A DNA stretch of 64,000 nt from Glandiceps talaboti (taxonomy: Eukaryota; Hemichordata; Enteropneusta; Spengelidae): contig NC_135560.1 in the NCBI RefSeq assembly GCF_964340395.1, positions 8,407,098-8,471,097 on the forward strand, written 5' to 3'. How positions within the stretch are numbered: position 1 is the first letter of the stretch; each line of letters starts with the position of its first letter. Shown in pieces: positions 23,914 through 35,605 of this stretch. A program made the position numbers and the translations under genes. Under the pieces are notes generated by a model that worked only from the letters and a program-made list of their open reading frames with translations, did not search any database and was not told the DNA's origin.

Positions 23914-24429
23914 GCGCCCTCGTCACTACTACACATATTTTTTTATTAAGTATATCGGAAATTATTTTAAATAGTTTCTCTTTTATAAGTGAGCTTTCTG
24001 GCTCACGGTGCAACTCATAACAACTGTATCGCATGTCACTTCAATAAAATCGTTTCCATGATAAAATCATCTTCGTCACATAATTATCAACTCTCTACTT
24101 AATAATATAATATGATATATGTACACAATATTGCAACTTAATATTATATATGTACACAATAGTGCAACTTAATATTTATTCATTAATTTAGTAATTCGAG
24201 ATGCCTAAAGTTGAAAGGCGGGTGGCGTTACTAGCAGGTAGTCTGACATTTTAGGGCTGTTTTTGTATACCTATGTCGTTTATATTTCACAGAAAACTTC
24301 CACATTTTAGACTTAGAATTCGAAAGCTTGTTCAATAGACCTTTATGATTTAAAATGTTATCCTCTCTTCAGCATGACGTTCACAAACTATTAAGCACTC
24401 AAATAAAACCATTAGTATCTTTATGAGGT

Positions 24430-24533
24430 AAACATACATACATACATACATACATACATACATACATACATACATACATACATACATACATACATACATA
24501 GACAGACAGATAGACAGACAGAGACAGACAGGC

Positions 24534-24590
<57 letters not shown>

Positions 24591-24682
24591 AACATAAACA
24601 CAAACACAGACACAGACACAGACACAAACACAGACACATACACAGACACAGACACAGACACAGACACAGACACAGACAGATT
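24430..24682. repeat. Compound microsatellite (CATA)n-(CAGA)n-(CACAGA)n
   Basis: CATA units to about 24500, then CAGA units to about 24585, then CACAGA/CACAAA units to about 24678. Confidence 0.95.
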
Positions 24683-25322
24683 AATAATATAGACAGAGAC
24701 ATGGATATACACTGTCAGTTAGACGAACAAAGATGATGTAACTAGTCATACATTGAATTTGGTATATTACTCTTCAACGGGACTTGGAGGCTATCAAACA
24801 AAAGAAAGCATTGGGAATCCTCCCATGGACATATTAGTATTAAAATAAGAAGCACTGGTAAAAATTTGCATAGGTCCAATATAGTTATTACAGTTTGATC
24901 GCCAGGTAGCCTCTGTTCTAAGTGACACGACGATTAATGACACGCCCACATATATGTTTGAAAATATTTTACTGTACATGTAGCTACAGGTTACGCCAGC
25001 CATTTTGTTCACCCCTGCAAAACCGACACAGTTCGGTCCATAAATTAAACAACCTCGCCATGGGCTATATTCTCAGTACCACAATTGATTCACCTGCAGG
25101 ATATGATTAATTAGTCAAACTATATTCTACGTCATTAAGCTGGTATTACTCCACATTTTCACCCAGACGTGCTTCATCCAGACAACGGATATAGCAGGTT
25201 AGATAAAAATTATCTCTTCGATTTCAGGAATGGCTCAGTTATCAACTACACATTTTTACTGTGTTGTCTGAATCTAACGTTAATAACTTAAATTTTTAAT
25301 AATAATTTCACTTTTATTACAG

Positions 25323-26517
25323 AAACATGGACGAGTATGGAGAAAGTGGTTTAGATTGCACCGGAAACACATCTTTTGCGGCTTACGACGGAGTGTGGAC
25401 TTTGACTGAGGAAAGTCTCAAATCATTCTTATACTCAGAAATTGATACCGTCATAGTCACCAAATTGATGCCCATCGTCTTCATAATTGGTATGCTTGGC
25501 AACGCTTTGGTAATATATACATTTACTCGTATAAAGGAGATGCGAACCGTCACCAATTATTTTTTAGTGAATCTAGCTGTAACCGATATGATGTACCTTT
25601 TAGCGATGATTCCGCCTAAATTAATACTGTACTATAGTTCACCCATCCATATTTCTGAGGATATGTCGTCACTCGGAAAACACGCGTGCATCATCATTGG
25701 CTACCCATCGGCTGTTGCAGTTACGTCTTCGAGCATAACGATCATCGTTCTGGCTCTTGAAAAATTTATGGCGGTGAGATATCCTTTGTGGTTCAAGACC
25801 CTGCGAACCAAGCCTAAAGCTATCGTTATTTGTATTTTCATTTGGATTGTATCCATCGTCTACTGTTTCCCTGAAGTATACAATATGAGATTAGAAACGC
25901 ATACCTTTAAATGGCCACAGATACCAGCTTGGAACCAATCTTGGCTGCCCGACGAGGTCAGATATTGCATGCCATCCAGGAGTTGCTTACACACCAATAT
26001 CTGCATAACACCATACAACATATATTACATATTCGATCGTGTGCTCATTATCTTAGTCGTTCCGCTTTTGACGATTTTGTATTTTTTAACTTACGAAGGC
26101 CTGAAACAGAAGAGCCCGCGCGGATCGTCTGCTGCTTCGATTAAGGTGAAGAAGCAAATATTTCTAATCTTGGTCACAACGACTCTTATATACTTTGTTT
26201 GCGTGACACCATTTCGGTTCCTGACTCTGTTCCAGACTTTGCATTTACTGGTAAATGTAATCGAACCCCAGCATTATCTCGTCCTTATTTACGTATGTAG
26301 AATACTAGCATACGTAAATTCGACGATAAATCCATTCATATATACCTTACTCAGTAAACGCTACCGACGAGCATTCCTAAGCGCCCTGGGCTGCAGCAAG
26401 TGTGCATGTAAGCCCAATCCACGAACTGGCTGCGTACGAAGTTGGGTGACTGGTAACAGACACAAGAAGATGTTGAATCAACCTGATGGTCTAGTAACTA
26501 TTGAAAGTGCAATTTAG
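25323..26517 (+). CDS. Class A (rhodopsin-like) G protein-coupled receptor, probable neuropeptide receptor
   Basis: A 396-residue protein starting at the ATG at 25327; the four bases before it follow a good splice acceptor (TTTTATTACAG), so a 5' exon probably lies upstream. Seven membrane segments are visible. TM1 holds GN (59), TM2 LAVTD (Asp87), TM3 ends EKF (145-147) in place of the usual DRY, TM6 has CVTPF instead of CWxP, and TM7 has NPFIY (335-339). Cys121 and Cys214 could form the TM3-ECL2 disulphide, and Asn14 and Asn203 are in glycosylation sequons. The C-tail is Cys-rich at 356-369 (possible palmitoylation). The general look is of the peptide-receptor branch; the ligand is unknown. 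The missing DRY Arg is odd and may alter G-protein coupling. The frame is intact. Confidence 0.9.
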
Positions 26518-27404
26518 TGGACGACAACAAGTCACACTTAAAGAATTACGCGTCGATTCGTTATCTGCTTCAGTAAACCAGTCATATTCCGTTCCCAGTA
26601 CTCATCAGATGAGGATTACTGTGTGACAATTATACAACAGAAGAACTGAACTGCCTCTCGTAAGGGCGAAACCATAGATTGCTGTACCGACATTCATTGT
26701 AGGAATGCAAAATTCTGAGTTATAGCTAGCATGCATAACTTTCACTGGAGTCCACCATTTTAGATACTGTAAAAGCGTAAACCTCAGCTGACATCTTCTC
26801 TTTCATGTCAGTAAAATTAATTTATGAATTATTTGTAGGAATACTGATATTACGGCGAGTTAATGAAGCATACTTGATCGCCGGAAATTTCAGTTCGGTT
26901 TTTCGCTCATAGCTTCCTTTGGAAAGTTTACAAATGTCACAAAAAATGAATACGTATAATATGTGCTTTAAATGACTATAGAAAAACATAGGCAACGTCT
27001 TTGTGTAACGGTCCGTTCAAGAATTTTCGGTAGAAAATGGGTGATTTGACACGGAAGTTGCAGCTGACCTGGTTTGACCACTGATCTCTTCATGCTCTAG
27101 ATCTTACCCGAGGATCTTACACGGCAAACAGAAAAGCGGAAGTGCAAACATGTCTAACTGTCGAAGTACAAAAAAGATTTTCAATTTTGATTGGGAATGA
27201 AATAGTGAAGAGATGGTATGAATTTATCTTGGCTAATTCTCCAGCAAGATCGCCCGCTTATGCGATATATTTACGGCGAACACAACATGTAATGTGAAAC
27301 GTGTGTAAAACGTTGGATCAGTATTCAAATTAGATAGGGAAAACAGTACCGAGAGTTTTAAATGTCTAACTACCAAAATAACTAATCAAAACTAAAAGCT
27401 ACTA
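26518..27404. other. GPCR 3' flank, no further gene
   Basis: Probably 3' UTR followed by intergenic DNA. The copy of the 21.3 kb dispersed repeat sits at about 26645-26728 in reverse. No clear AATAAA is close to the stop; the nearest seen are at about 27986 and 28103. Confidence 0.35.
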
Positions 27405-27640
27405 TTTTCAGATTAGATGTACTTTGGCATCATACATATTGTATAAAATTATGTAGAATTTGAAGCTTGCACTCTGTAGATATAGTATAATTACTGGCAA
27501 TCGTTAATTTGGCTAATTAATCATTATTATTAATAGGATGTTTACCAAAATCTAATAAATTCTTGTTGTTACCAATTAGGAAGATGTGTACCAAATTTTC
27601 ATTAGAATTGATGCAGTAGTGTTTGAGATATCCTGACCAC
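27405..27640 (-). repeat. Octamer-type dispersed repeat, reverse (first copy)
   Basis: Shares AATTTGAAGCTTG, AGATATAG, TAATTAC and a TTACCAAAATCTAATAA block with 28240-28500. Reverse relative of 13740-14190. Confidence 0.6.
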
Positions 27641-28239
27641 AGACATACATCTAAAATAGGAAATGAATTGTCTATGCCATAATGTATCACTTTAATGCGA
27701 CACTCACGACATCTACTTAAAGTCATAAAAAAAACATGACCCAATTTCTCGTGTGGTCTCATTAATCAATTGACCTCAGCACACATATTGTGTCTGAATT
27801 TGATTTATATTTTTAATGACACGTTTGCAACACTATACACTTGTAACAGTAGCATTAATAATAATTATAATGAGCATCAGTACGTGGAGATGACAATTTG
27901 AATATCACATCATTATATGCAAATGTCATGAAGTACAGTCCAATCAACTGTCTCAAATGACTAGTGACGTGAAGCTTGACATTTAAATAAAAATTGTAGT
28001 ACGATTTTAATAAGCTTTACGCCCCTTTTCTGGGCTATATCTGTAACTTTGGATGTTTCTGGACCTCCCGCTACTGGTGGGCCAGGCGGTGTAAAACGAA
28101 ATAAATCTTCTTAAAGTTATATTCTTTTGTGTTTCTGTTCAGTGATCTTGTGCGTGCCTCTTGCTGGTTAATTTCCCTGAGAGGAATTGTCGCTGCTGTT
28201 AATGTTAACTCTGAAAAGAGAGCCATGATAGTAACAAGT

Positions 28240-28620
28240 CATTAAAACCAAAAGCTACATTATCAAACTTTATACCACACATGTACTTTGTTGCATCATT
28301 GTATGTACCAAATTATATTAAATTTGAAGCTTGTACTTTCAAGATATAGCCTAATTACAGAAAACTGTTAATTATGCAAATAGCTCATTAATATTCTCGG
28401 AACATTTACTAAAACCTAATCAGTTCTAGCCATTACCCCTAAAGAGCATGTGCACTAAATTTCGTTTGAATTGAGCCAGGCGTTTTTGAGAAAACTATGA
28501 CACAGATGGAGAGACAGACAGACAGACAGACAGGCAGACAGACAGACAGACACACACACACACACACACGCGCACGCGCGCGCGCACAGACTTTTCATCC
28601 CTAAATCATAACCTTCCTTA
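28240..28620 (-). repeat. Dispersed repeat ending in (ACAG)n(CA)n(CG)n
   Basis: Contains AAATTTGAAGCTTG, TTAATTATGCAAATAGC, AAATTTCGTTTGAATTGAG and CCAGGCGTTTTTGAGAAAA, then an ACAG/CA/CG tract (28505-28590) and CTTCCTTACAGAAGG. The same end (TTTCGTTTGAATTGAGCC, GCCGTTTTGGAGAAAA, CTTCCTTACGGAAG) occurs at 38270-38402. The microsatellite is therefore a fixed part of this family. Confidence 0.7.
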
Positions 28621-28636
28621 CAGAAGGTAAAAGTTC

Positions 28637-28762
28637 ATCAAATGAATTGATGATATCATCAAATAGAGGTCAATAAATGATACCATCAATTCATTTAATG
28701 ATATCAGAAAATTATTGGATGATATCAAATATTTGATGATATCATCAAATGCCGAATAAAAA
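28637..28762. repeat. Cluster of GATGATATCATC palindromes
   Basis: Overlapping repeats of (A)TTGATGATATCATCAA-type sequence, including a perfect 20-bp palindrome ATTTGATGATATCATCAAAT near 28731-28750. It could fold into cruciforms. No coding role is seen. Confidence 0.6.
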
Positions 28763-28900
28763 GTAAAACGGTTTGCCATACGCACGCGGCCTTTGACCAC
28801 ATTGCAACACACCATAATTAACAAAGGAAAGCAGTTACTTTGAACAAATTGTCTGGTTGGACAAACTTCTTTCTAACATTGCTACATTTTATAGTCTGGC

Positions 28901-29440
28901 TAGACCATAGGGTAAAGGACAAATAATCAATTTTGTTCTCGCGATTTTCCGGATTTCTAATATTATTTTCTCTACATTTCAAATAAAGTTTTAAATATTG
29001 TTTCCTCTCACCCCATCACTATTTTCGACTGTTACCACTGTCTTATCAGAGTTTTTAGCAAATTGCTAATCCTAGAACAAACTCACGTTCTAATTGCCTA
29101 ATTAACGCATTGCGCAGTAAGTGTAAACATCTACTGATCCGTCTAATGGCAGTACACGTGTTACCTCCATTAGTCGGATCAGTGGATGTTTACACTCACG
29201 ACATAATGCGTTAATGTGGGCAAATAACTAGTGAGTTTGTTCTTGAATTAGCAAGCTACTAATTAATGCAAAGCTGATAAACTCAGATAAGACAGTGATA
29301 TCAGGTAGGAAAAAGAAAAAAAAAATAGTGAGAGGAAACAATATTTAAAACTTCATTTGAAATATACAGAAAATAATATTAGAAATCCGGAAAATCGCGA
29401 GAACAAAATTGATTATTTGTCCTTTTCCCTGTGTCTAGAC
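28901..29440. mobile_element. Foldback element (about 250-bp arms, 17-bp loop)
   Basis: The left arm (28901-29149) and right arm (29167-about 29440) are reverse complements with modest divergence. Landmarks are GACAAATAATCAATTTTGTT, CGCGATTTTCCGGATTTC, TTTAAATATTGTTTCCTC and GTGTAAACATCTACTGATCC. The loop is only 17 bp. Outside the arms a direct repeat of about 30 bp (TAACATTGCTACATTTTATAG and TAACGTTGCTACATGTTATT) occurs at about 28874 and 29451, which may be an insertion duplication or a host repeat. Confidence 0.8.
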
Positions 29441-29563
29441 CAAAATCTTACTAACGTTGCTACATGTTATTATTCTCTGGCTAGGCAAAATCTACATCTC
29501 GTCGTTTGCATACCTGAAGAGATAAACATTGTTTACAATGTACATGTATATAACTTTGTGACA

Positions 29564-29650
29564 AAGGGAGCCCTCAGTCACTACGGAGGGGGGGGGGCTA
29601 AAAAGTGCCCCTCCCACAATGTCCTTTCTTTAAAAAAATGAACCCCACCC
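29564..29650 (+). mobile_element. Fragment of AGGGAGCC terminal-repeat family
   Basis: AGGGAGCCCTCAGTCACTAC plus a G-tract and GTGCCCCTCCCAC resemble the termini at 37386 and 43459. No partner terminus is found nearby. Confidence 0.4.
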
Positions 29651-30226
29651 TGTTCAAATATTTCAAAAACTTGGTTTGGCTCCCTGTGGCGTGGTGCATG
29701 TGGTTAGAGCTCGGGATTATTCTTTGATATCCCAAACCGATGTCTCACTTACAAGGCGAGTGTGAATTTGAGTGCAACATAGCCCTGTCAGTTGTTCACA
29801 AAGCTGAATAGATTTCTGCGGAAAGTGTGGTTTCTATAGAAAGTCTGCGTAATCGTCTGCATAAAAAGCTTAAGAAAATAACTGACAGCAGTTCCCAGCA
29901 CAAAAAGGGAAAAAACCAAGTGACATGTAAAGGGTCCCAGGATGACTTGATCCCACCGCTGCCACCACATTAACATTTTTACAATTTAACGGTAATGGTT
30001 ATTTCCTACTATTACTACCGAGTTGAATAGACGTAGTGAACAGGCGCTCCCGAAATCCTTCGAAATCAAGGCTGCCGGTCACTATCTAGCAGAATTTACA
30101 CAACATTTGTCTTGATAGGACATCTAACTACCTCCCAATAAGTTTATTTTTGTAATTTGTAATAGTTTTTTTTTGCTTTTGGGAGCTTTTCCCCTTGGCT
30201 GGCCCGATCTGGGAGGCGTAACCAAG

Positions 30227-30358
30227 ATGGCCGCTAGCAACATCGGGCAGGGTCGTGACGTGTTTCGGAAAATGATTCAAAAACATGGAATACGTTGGCA
30301 ATCAACAGAAGGTGTAAAATTGGAAGAATATGTGAAACAAGTAGCCGAAATAAACAGG
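30227..30358 (+). CDS. Possible first coding exon or pseudogene fragment, unrecognised
   Basis: CCAAGATGGCCGC (ATG at 30227, a good start context and also YY1-like) opens 44 codons of mixed, protein-like composition, ending AACAG with a GTACTG donor. The stop comes just after. In another frame the next 60 bp (from about 30361) also read as coding-like, until TGA near 30420. A frameshifted pseudogene is thus as likely as a true first exon. It is cut off about 175 bp later by the second hAT-like element. I do not recognise the protein. Confidence 0.3.
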
Positions 30359-31032
30359 TACTGAAGACGTTATTGCAGCCTCAAAAGCAAATGGGGCTGT
30401 TATGGTTTTTATCAATTCCTGAGGACAAGTCCCTCTCTTCTCGCTGCTTGGCCGCTCGGCATACATAAACAGATTAGGGACGATAGTCACGAGTCTGGCA
30501 ACGAGACTACTACTACTATTACTATCACTACTACTCAGGGTCGTAGCCTGACCAAATTACCGGGGGGGGGGCAGAACTTTATCTTGGTGCAATCATGCAT
30601 TTAAAATTTAGAAAGGGGCTAATTTACATAAATTTGCATGCAATTTACATTATATCCAGTTTAGCATACGCAATTAAATGTCATAATTAAAGGCCAGAAA
30701 AAATGAACAAGGTGTTCAACGGGCAACCTAACCCATCAAATTGGGTAGGTAGATCGACCTAAAAAAATTACAATGCTTGACAAGGATGTAAAAACAAACC
30801 ATACATAATGATAGCAAAACATTTCAGGCTGAGTTTATATAAAACTTATTCAGTCATTTTGATTTTATCTCTTGCAATTTGTCTGCAGAGCAATCGATTT
30901 CCATCAGTTCTACAGTTAGGAAATGTAGACAATTTACGGTTAAACAAATTTTGTAGCTCCTCTCACCCTCTCCTCTCAAAAAATGTTAAACCCTGCCAAA
31001 TGAAACTCAAGCATTATTTAGCCACCCCTTCT

Positions 31033-31292
31033 GTCACCTACACTACAGTGGAGATATAAAATTATATGGTACAATGATGCATTAAATAACAGTGATAACC
31101 AACTACAGTGATACTCCGAACGAGATTACTTTACAAAGGATGTGGATTTCACATGCATAATGAGATGTCTCATCGTAATGAGCTCTAACCTATACAGGGA
31201 GGTACTTAGCCAGCCACCTGCCATCTTGTTTTGGGAGAAAGACAATTATCACCTTGATTGCTACTGATTGGAAGGAGACACCTCCAAAGAAG
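31033..31292. other. 260-bp extra segment in hAT-like copy 2
   Basis: Copy 1 reads straight from CCACCCCTTCT to a GAAAAAAATTGAAAATAAGAC stretch, whereas copy 2 has about 260 bp between these. The segment has no clear terminal repeats, so its type is unknown. Confidence 0.5.
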
Positions 31293-31444
31293 AAAAAAAT
31301 GAAAATAAGACAATAAGAGGCCATTTAGAGGCATAAAATATCAAACCATAAAGTCTTACAATGCTTGAATATGGTATTAAAATACCATAATTGAGACAAT
31401 TATGCTATGCAGTACATATTATCTGGAAGTGTATTTTGTTGTGG

Positions 31445-32144
31445 TGTGAAATTTAACGTTGCGTGACTTCGTCGTTACCAACCACTTCTTACGGGGAATC
31501 ACACTCACTTGGCTAGCTAGCTTAGAGGTACTCACTAAGGAATCAATGCATATTGACCAACAGGGCGCTTGTTGATAGATTTATTTCACAGCTTAGTGGC
31601 AAGTCACAGTATAAGGCAGATAAGATAAAGATCACGATCCAGATACTTTATAGTCTTTACATATACACTACCGAAACATGACATATCTGATAAAATATAT
31701 GCAAAATTAGTTATTCCATGCTTATGATCATATTAAGACAGATGATTGGATAAAACCTCACATCTCTGACTTGTAAGATTGCTGATTGGATTATAATCTC
31801 ATATCTCCGACGTGGACTTATTGATCTAAATGAATTCTTTTATCGAGTTGATTCATTACCATTCTTTTGTCTTTAGACCTGTGTCAATTCATAGTGGAGG
31901 GTCTATGGTCAGCTCTTGAACTTGTATAGAGTTAATTACAAAGAATTAATTATGCTACCAGAGACCACTCTCTTTTCCATTGTACTACATCAAGCTGTCT
32001 CTGGACATATGGTTGAGCTTCACCTTTCCTATTGTACTGTAAGAAGCTGTCTCAGGACATATTCTATTGTACGGTTACAGCTGTTTCAGGTCAACCGGAC
32101 ATTTCTGAAAGTCAGTTAGTTATCAAATTATTATGTATGTAACA
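31445..32144. mobile_element. Solo LTR, 700 bp, with GTGG target duplication
   Basis: Starts TGTGAAATTT and ends ATGTAACA, fitting the TG...CA rule of LTRs. It is flanked by GTGG at 31441-31444 and 32145-32148. Copy 1 of the host repeat has a single uninterrupted GTGGCAAAG at this place, which proves an insertion. No internal retroviral or retrotransposon sequence remains, so it is a solo LTR left by recombination between two LTRs. Confidence 0.85.
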
Positions 32145-33019
32145 GTGGCAAAGCTGAAAGATATTTTGCGGATGTGCTCTTGGTAAATGACTTTTCCTGA
32201 AGTTTAATTTGGTTCCAAAAAATCAGATTAAAGAACAAAACATTTCAAGACTTTCAGACTATCAGACTTTTGATCACCCATAGTCGTAACCTTTGGCTCA
32301 CTTTTTTTTTAGTGCACGTTGGATATGCAACAGCTTAATTTAATCTCAATTCACGCTTGTATGCATCATCAGAGCCAAGTAAACCACTGCATAAGATAAT
32401 TTGGAATAGACTCAAATGTATATTGTTACATGTATTATTCAGAAAATATAAAGAAATCTCCTTAATTTTGAAACAAAGTGTGCATTATTCTGACATGCGA
32501 AGCCCGCATGAGGATATATTGGCCATCACCAAAACAAATATATTGCAATGCCAAAAATATGGGTAGGTCGAGCCTGTTGAATAGATTTTTTATTTTGTCT
32601 GGCCTAATATCGTATCTCTTGAAAGTAGTTGCCGAAAAGATGTCGGTTTTTTTAGTTTCACTCTCTGACATTATTGCGACTTGCTGTCTTCAAATGAAGG
32701 AGACTTTCAAGACTACTGTTACTCGCGAAAAATGCACAGTGCATGTGCGCACTTCTTTTGCACTTTGCCTCACAAAGAATTTTTAATTTTTAACTGGACA
32801 TAAGTTTATTCAAAGTGAAGCCAGCGTACAATAGAGATGCAAGATACATATTAGCAAGGAGTCACTGTACAGTCACTTTTGACTTTAGTGAACCATCAAT
32901 TCAAAGCTCGCATGCTAGGAATCGTCACTTAATATAACGATTTCAATAGCATCACTATGTATTCGAAAAGTTGCTTTAAAAGCTGCCCCCCCCCCGCAGT
33001 CTACGGTACTGCGCTGCTG

Positions 33020-33145
<126 letters not shown>

Positions 33146-34209
33146 CAGTGAATAGTAAAGATGTGTTTGGATCTAATTGGCTGAGCAGAAGCCCAGAACT
33201 CCCACATGACTCAGGTGAGTGCACTCCCAACATTGTCAGGGACCGAGTAAACATCTTTACTCCGCCACATTATACCCAATATCTTACCACACTATTCCCG
33301 GACCCTTTCACTTCTGTGAGACTTACTCATATGCTCACATTACATATAACAATTGATTCACTTCATGGTTGTCAGCTGAGGTTTGAATGATATATTCTGA
33401 TATTATGCTAGAACTCAGTGGCAGCAGTACTAGTGGGCCCGGGTTTGGAACCAGGGACAGTAGTTGGATGCCAAAATCACAAAATAATTATGCAAAGTTA
33501 GATAACGCAATGACCCAAAGTAAGATGTCACCGCCACTAATTCCATTTTCTAAAATATCGCCTTCCCCCAAGAACCGATTTGTAAATTCCCCAGTCCCAT
33601 GTATTAATGAAGGCTCCCTATATAAATGAATTGTGGCAAACCAAATGTTTGACCGCCAAGGTGTAGTCAAGTTCCATCATAGTACCTTAAAGTGTGTCCT
33701 ATATTTCAGTATGCTTGAAAAAATATTTGAGTGGCCACCATCCATTTCACTCTGCTCTTCAGTTTTTCCATAACCCCCACTCCCCCCCCCCCCCCGCTTT
33801 GTTTTTTTCTTACCCTCAGATTCCTCCAACCCTAACTCCCGGCTGTAAATAATGACGGCTCCCTAAACAACTTCCCATATAAAATGTTGTTATGTATATG
33901 TCCCTATTCATGTCATTTCTAATAGTGTATCTTTTCTACACAAGAAACACTATATGCTGTCTAGTAGCACTGAGTTCGACGTCTCTCCCAAAACACAAGA
34001 TGTAATGGTTTCGTCCATAAGTCGACATACTATTTGAATATGCTAATTATTCATGAAAGGTTACCATCCGTGTTGAGTCACGAAGGCCGGAATGGCGTCC
34101 ACACGACCGTAATATTTCATGATCACAACTGGAACCAGCAGACGACAAGCTGTCACCAAAAGTAGAACAGGCGGGAAATACAGCTGATATACTTACCAGA
34201 CAGATAAAC
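33146..34209. other. Non-coding stretch with fragments of AGGGAGCC family
   Basis: GAAGGCTCCCTATA at about 33610 and TAATGACGGCTCCCTAAAC at about 33851 resemble right termini of the 37386 and 43459 elements. The C-tract near 33780 and CCTCAGATTCCTCC also match their inner ends. No gene is supported before the ZIP start. Confidence 0.4.
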
Positions 34210-35115
34210 ATGGATGGCCTGCTGTGGACTAAAGTTATAGCCTTGCTTGGTTTACTGTTATTGGTAATAGTCTTTGGTCTATTGCCACTCAAATTAGCCA
34301 GCGCATTCTCAACTCGAGATGGAAAAGGGAGGACTGGAGCTCAGAGAATACTGCCGTTACTTAGTTGTTTTGCTGGTGGAGTTTTCCTAACGACTTGTCT
34401 GATGGATCTCCTTCCAGAAGTACAGGATCAATTCGGCGAGGTGTTCGAAAAAACGGGCGTGGAAATGGACTATCCCATAGCCGAACTTGTTATAACAATC
34501 GGATTCCTGTTAATCTTAACCGTTGAACAAACAGTGCTTGGCTGCAAAGAAAGGTCGCCAACGGTGTCTAGGAAGGCATTTAGACGGGACAAAAAACGTG
34601 CAATAGATGAATACGAGTCGAGTGACGACGACTTAGACGAAACGAGAACCGAAAACAACTTTGCAACGAGATTACGTTCCTATGCACTGCTTGTAGCATT
34701 ATCGTTGCATTCTTTATTCGAGGGGTTGGCGATAGGTTTACGAAATGAGAGTGAGGGAGTGTTGAGACTTTTTGCAGCAGTGGCCATACATAAATGTATT
34801 TTAGCTTTTAGTCTTGGACTCAAACTAGTACAGAGTAAAATGAAAACGTGGTCGATCGTAATGTCATGTGTCTGTTTTGCTTTGACCTCGCCACTGGGTG
34901 TGTGTTTGGGGATCTTGTGTCAAACAATAGCTTCTGATTTAACTAGTGCGATCATAACAGCCGTACTACAGGCACTGGCAAATGGCACGTTGCTTTATAT
35001 CACCTTTCTAGAAGTCCTAGCTCACGAGCTTAATACAGCAGGGGATAGGTTTTGGAAAGTTGTAACGGTCACGATTGGCGTCACGAGTATGGCAGCATTG
35101 GTAATGATCAGTTAG
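34210..35115 (+). CDS. ZIP-family (SLC39A1/2/3-like) zinc transporter
   Basis: Intact single-exon 301-residue protein, the usual length of ZIP subfamily II (ZIP1-3). It should carry Zn2+ into the cytosol across the plasma membrane. Eight membrane segments are visible, at about 8-28, 47-65, 91-110, 158-178, 185-205, 213-237, 245-265 and 283-301. TM4 has HSLFEGLAIGL (His167) and TM5 AIHK (His194), the metal-site motifs of the family; TM7 continues to EVLAHEL (Glu268, His272, Glu273). The TM3-TM4 loop is acidic (EYESSDDDLDE) and lacks the usual His cluster. The start has A at -3 (AACATGG). A poly(A) signal candidate is at 35600. The absence of introns may mean a retrocopy origin. Confidence 0.93.
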   Translation: MDGLLWTKVIALLGLLLLVIVFGLLPLKLASAFSTRDGKGRTGAQRILPLLSCFAGGVFLTTCLMDLLPEVQDQFGEVFEKTGVEMDYPIAELVITIGFLLILTVEQTVLGCKERSPTVSRKAFRRDKKRAIDEYESSDDDLDETRTENNFATRLRSYALLVALSLHSLFEGLAIGLRNESEGVLRLFAAVAIHKCILAFSLGLKLVQSKMKTWSIVMSCVCFALTSPLGVCLGILCQTIASDLTSAIITAVLQALANGTLLYITFLEVLAHELNTAGDRFWKVVTVTIGVTSMAALVMIS

Positions 35116-35599
35116 TGACAACCTTTGAACTAGGGCGTTATTGCTGTGCATGTGCCGGTGAGTAACAAGCAAGTGGCCACGTTGTTATAACTCAACAAAT
35201 AACACGCCTCGTATACAGTGACTATAAACATGTTATTATGAAATTTAACGATTGTACGTGCAGTTCTCCGCGTGCGTTGCTGAACTTTGATACGTCGTCA
35301 AATTACACAAACAAAACAAATCATTTACTGGGAAACACACTTCCCACAATTTTAAGTAAAGTATTCATGTGAGAACATGATTCCACCAACATTTACGTTC
35401 TTCGGAAATTTCTTACCGTTTTTATTATTGTAATTTAATTGCATTTGCCATTTATGCAGGTGCACGTGCGTGGCTCAGGTGCTTTCGCTGTTCAAGTTGT
35501 TCATTGCATGAAATTTCATACTACGTGGGTAATGTACTAAAATAGCAGGACCTTCGGACTTGCAGGACCAATTTCAATATTTCAATATGGATATTATAT

Positions 35600-35605
35600 A
35601 ATAAA
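35600..35605 (+). terminator. Candidate poly(A) signal for ZIP gene
   Basis: AATAAA 485 bp after the ZIP stop codon, within a plausible 3' UTR. Unproven. Confidence 0.3.

Larger units (their letters stand above)
30536..33011. mobile_element. hAT-like DNA transposon relic, copy 2
   Basis: The left end is CAGGGTCGTAGCCTG plus a G-tract and CAG. The right end is a C-tract then CAGTCTACGGTACTG. It aligns with the outer parts of copy 1 (1819-9031). Relative to copy 1 it carries an extra 260 bp at about 31033-31292 and a solo LTR at 31445-32144, and lacks the 5.8 kb centre. Both flanks are ACT/CTA trinucleotide repeats (30508-30535 and from 33027), which suggests insertion into a trinucleotide microsatellite. 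There is no transposase ORF. Confidence 0.7.

Noticed and set aside
28637-28762. CRISPR-like array of palindromic repeats
   Set aside because: Units overlap, spacing is irregular, there are no unique spacers, and the DNA is eukaryotic.
29685-29760. tRNA-like sequence with an A-box look
   Set aside because: Only part of an A box is seen (GTGGTTAGAGC); no B box or cloverleaf follows.
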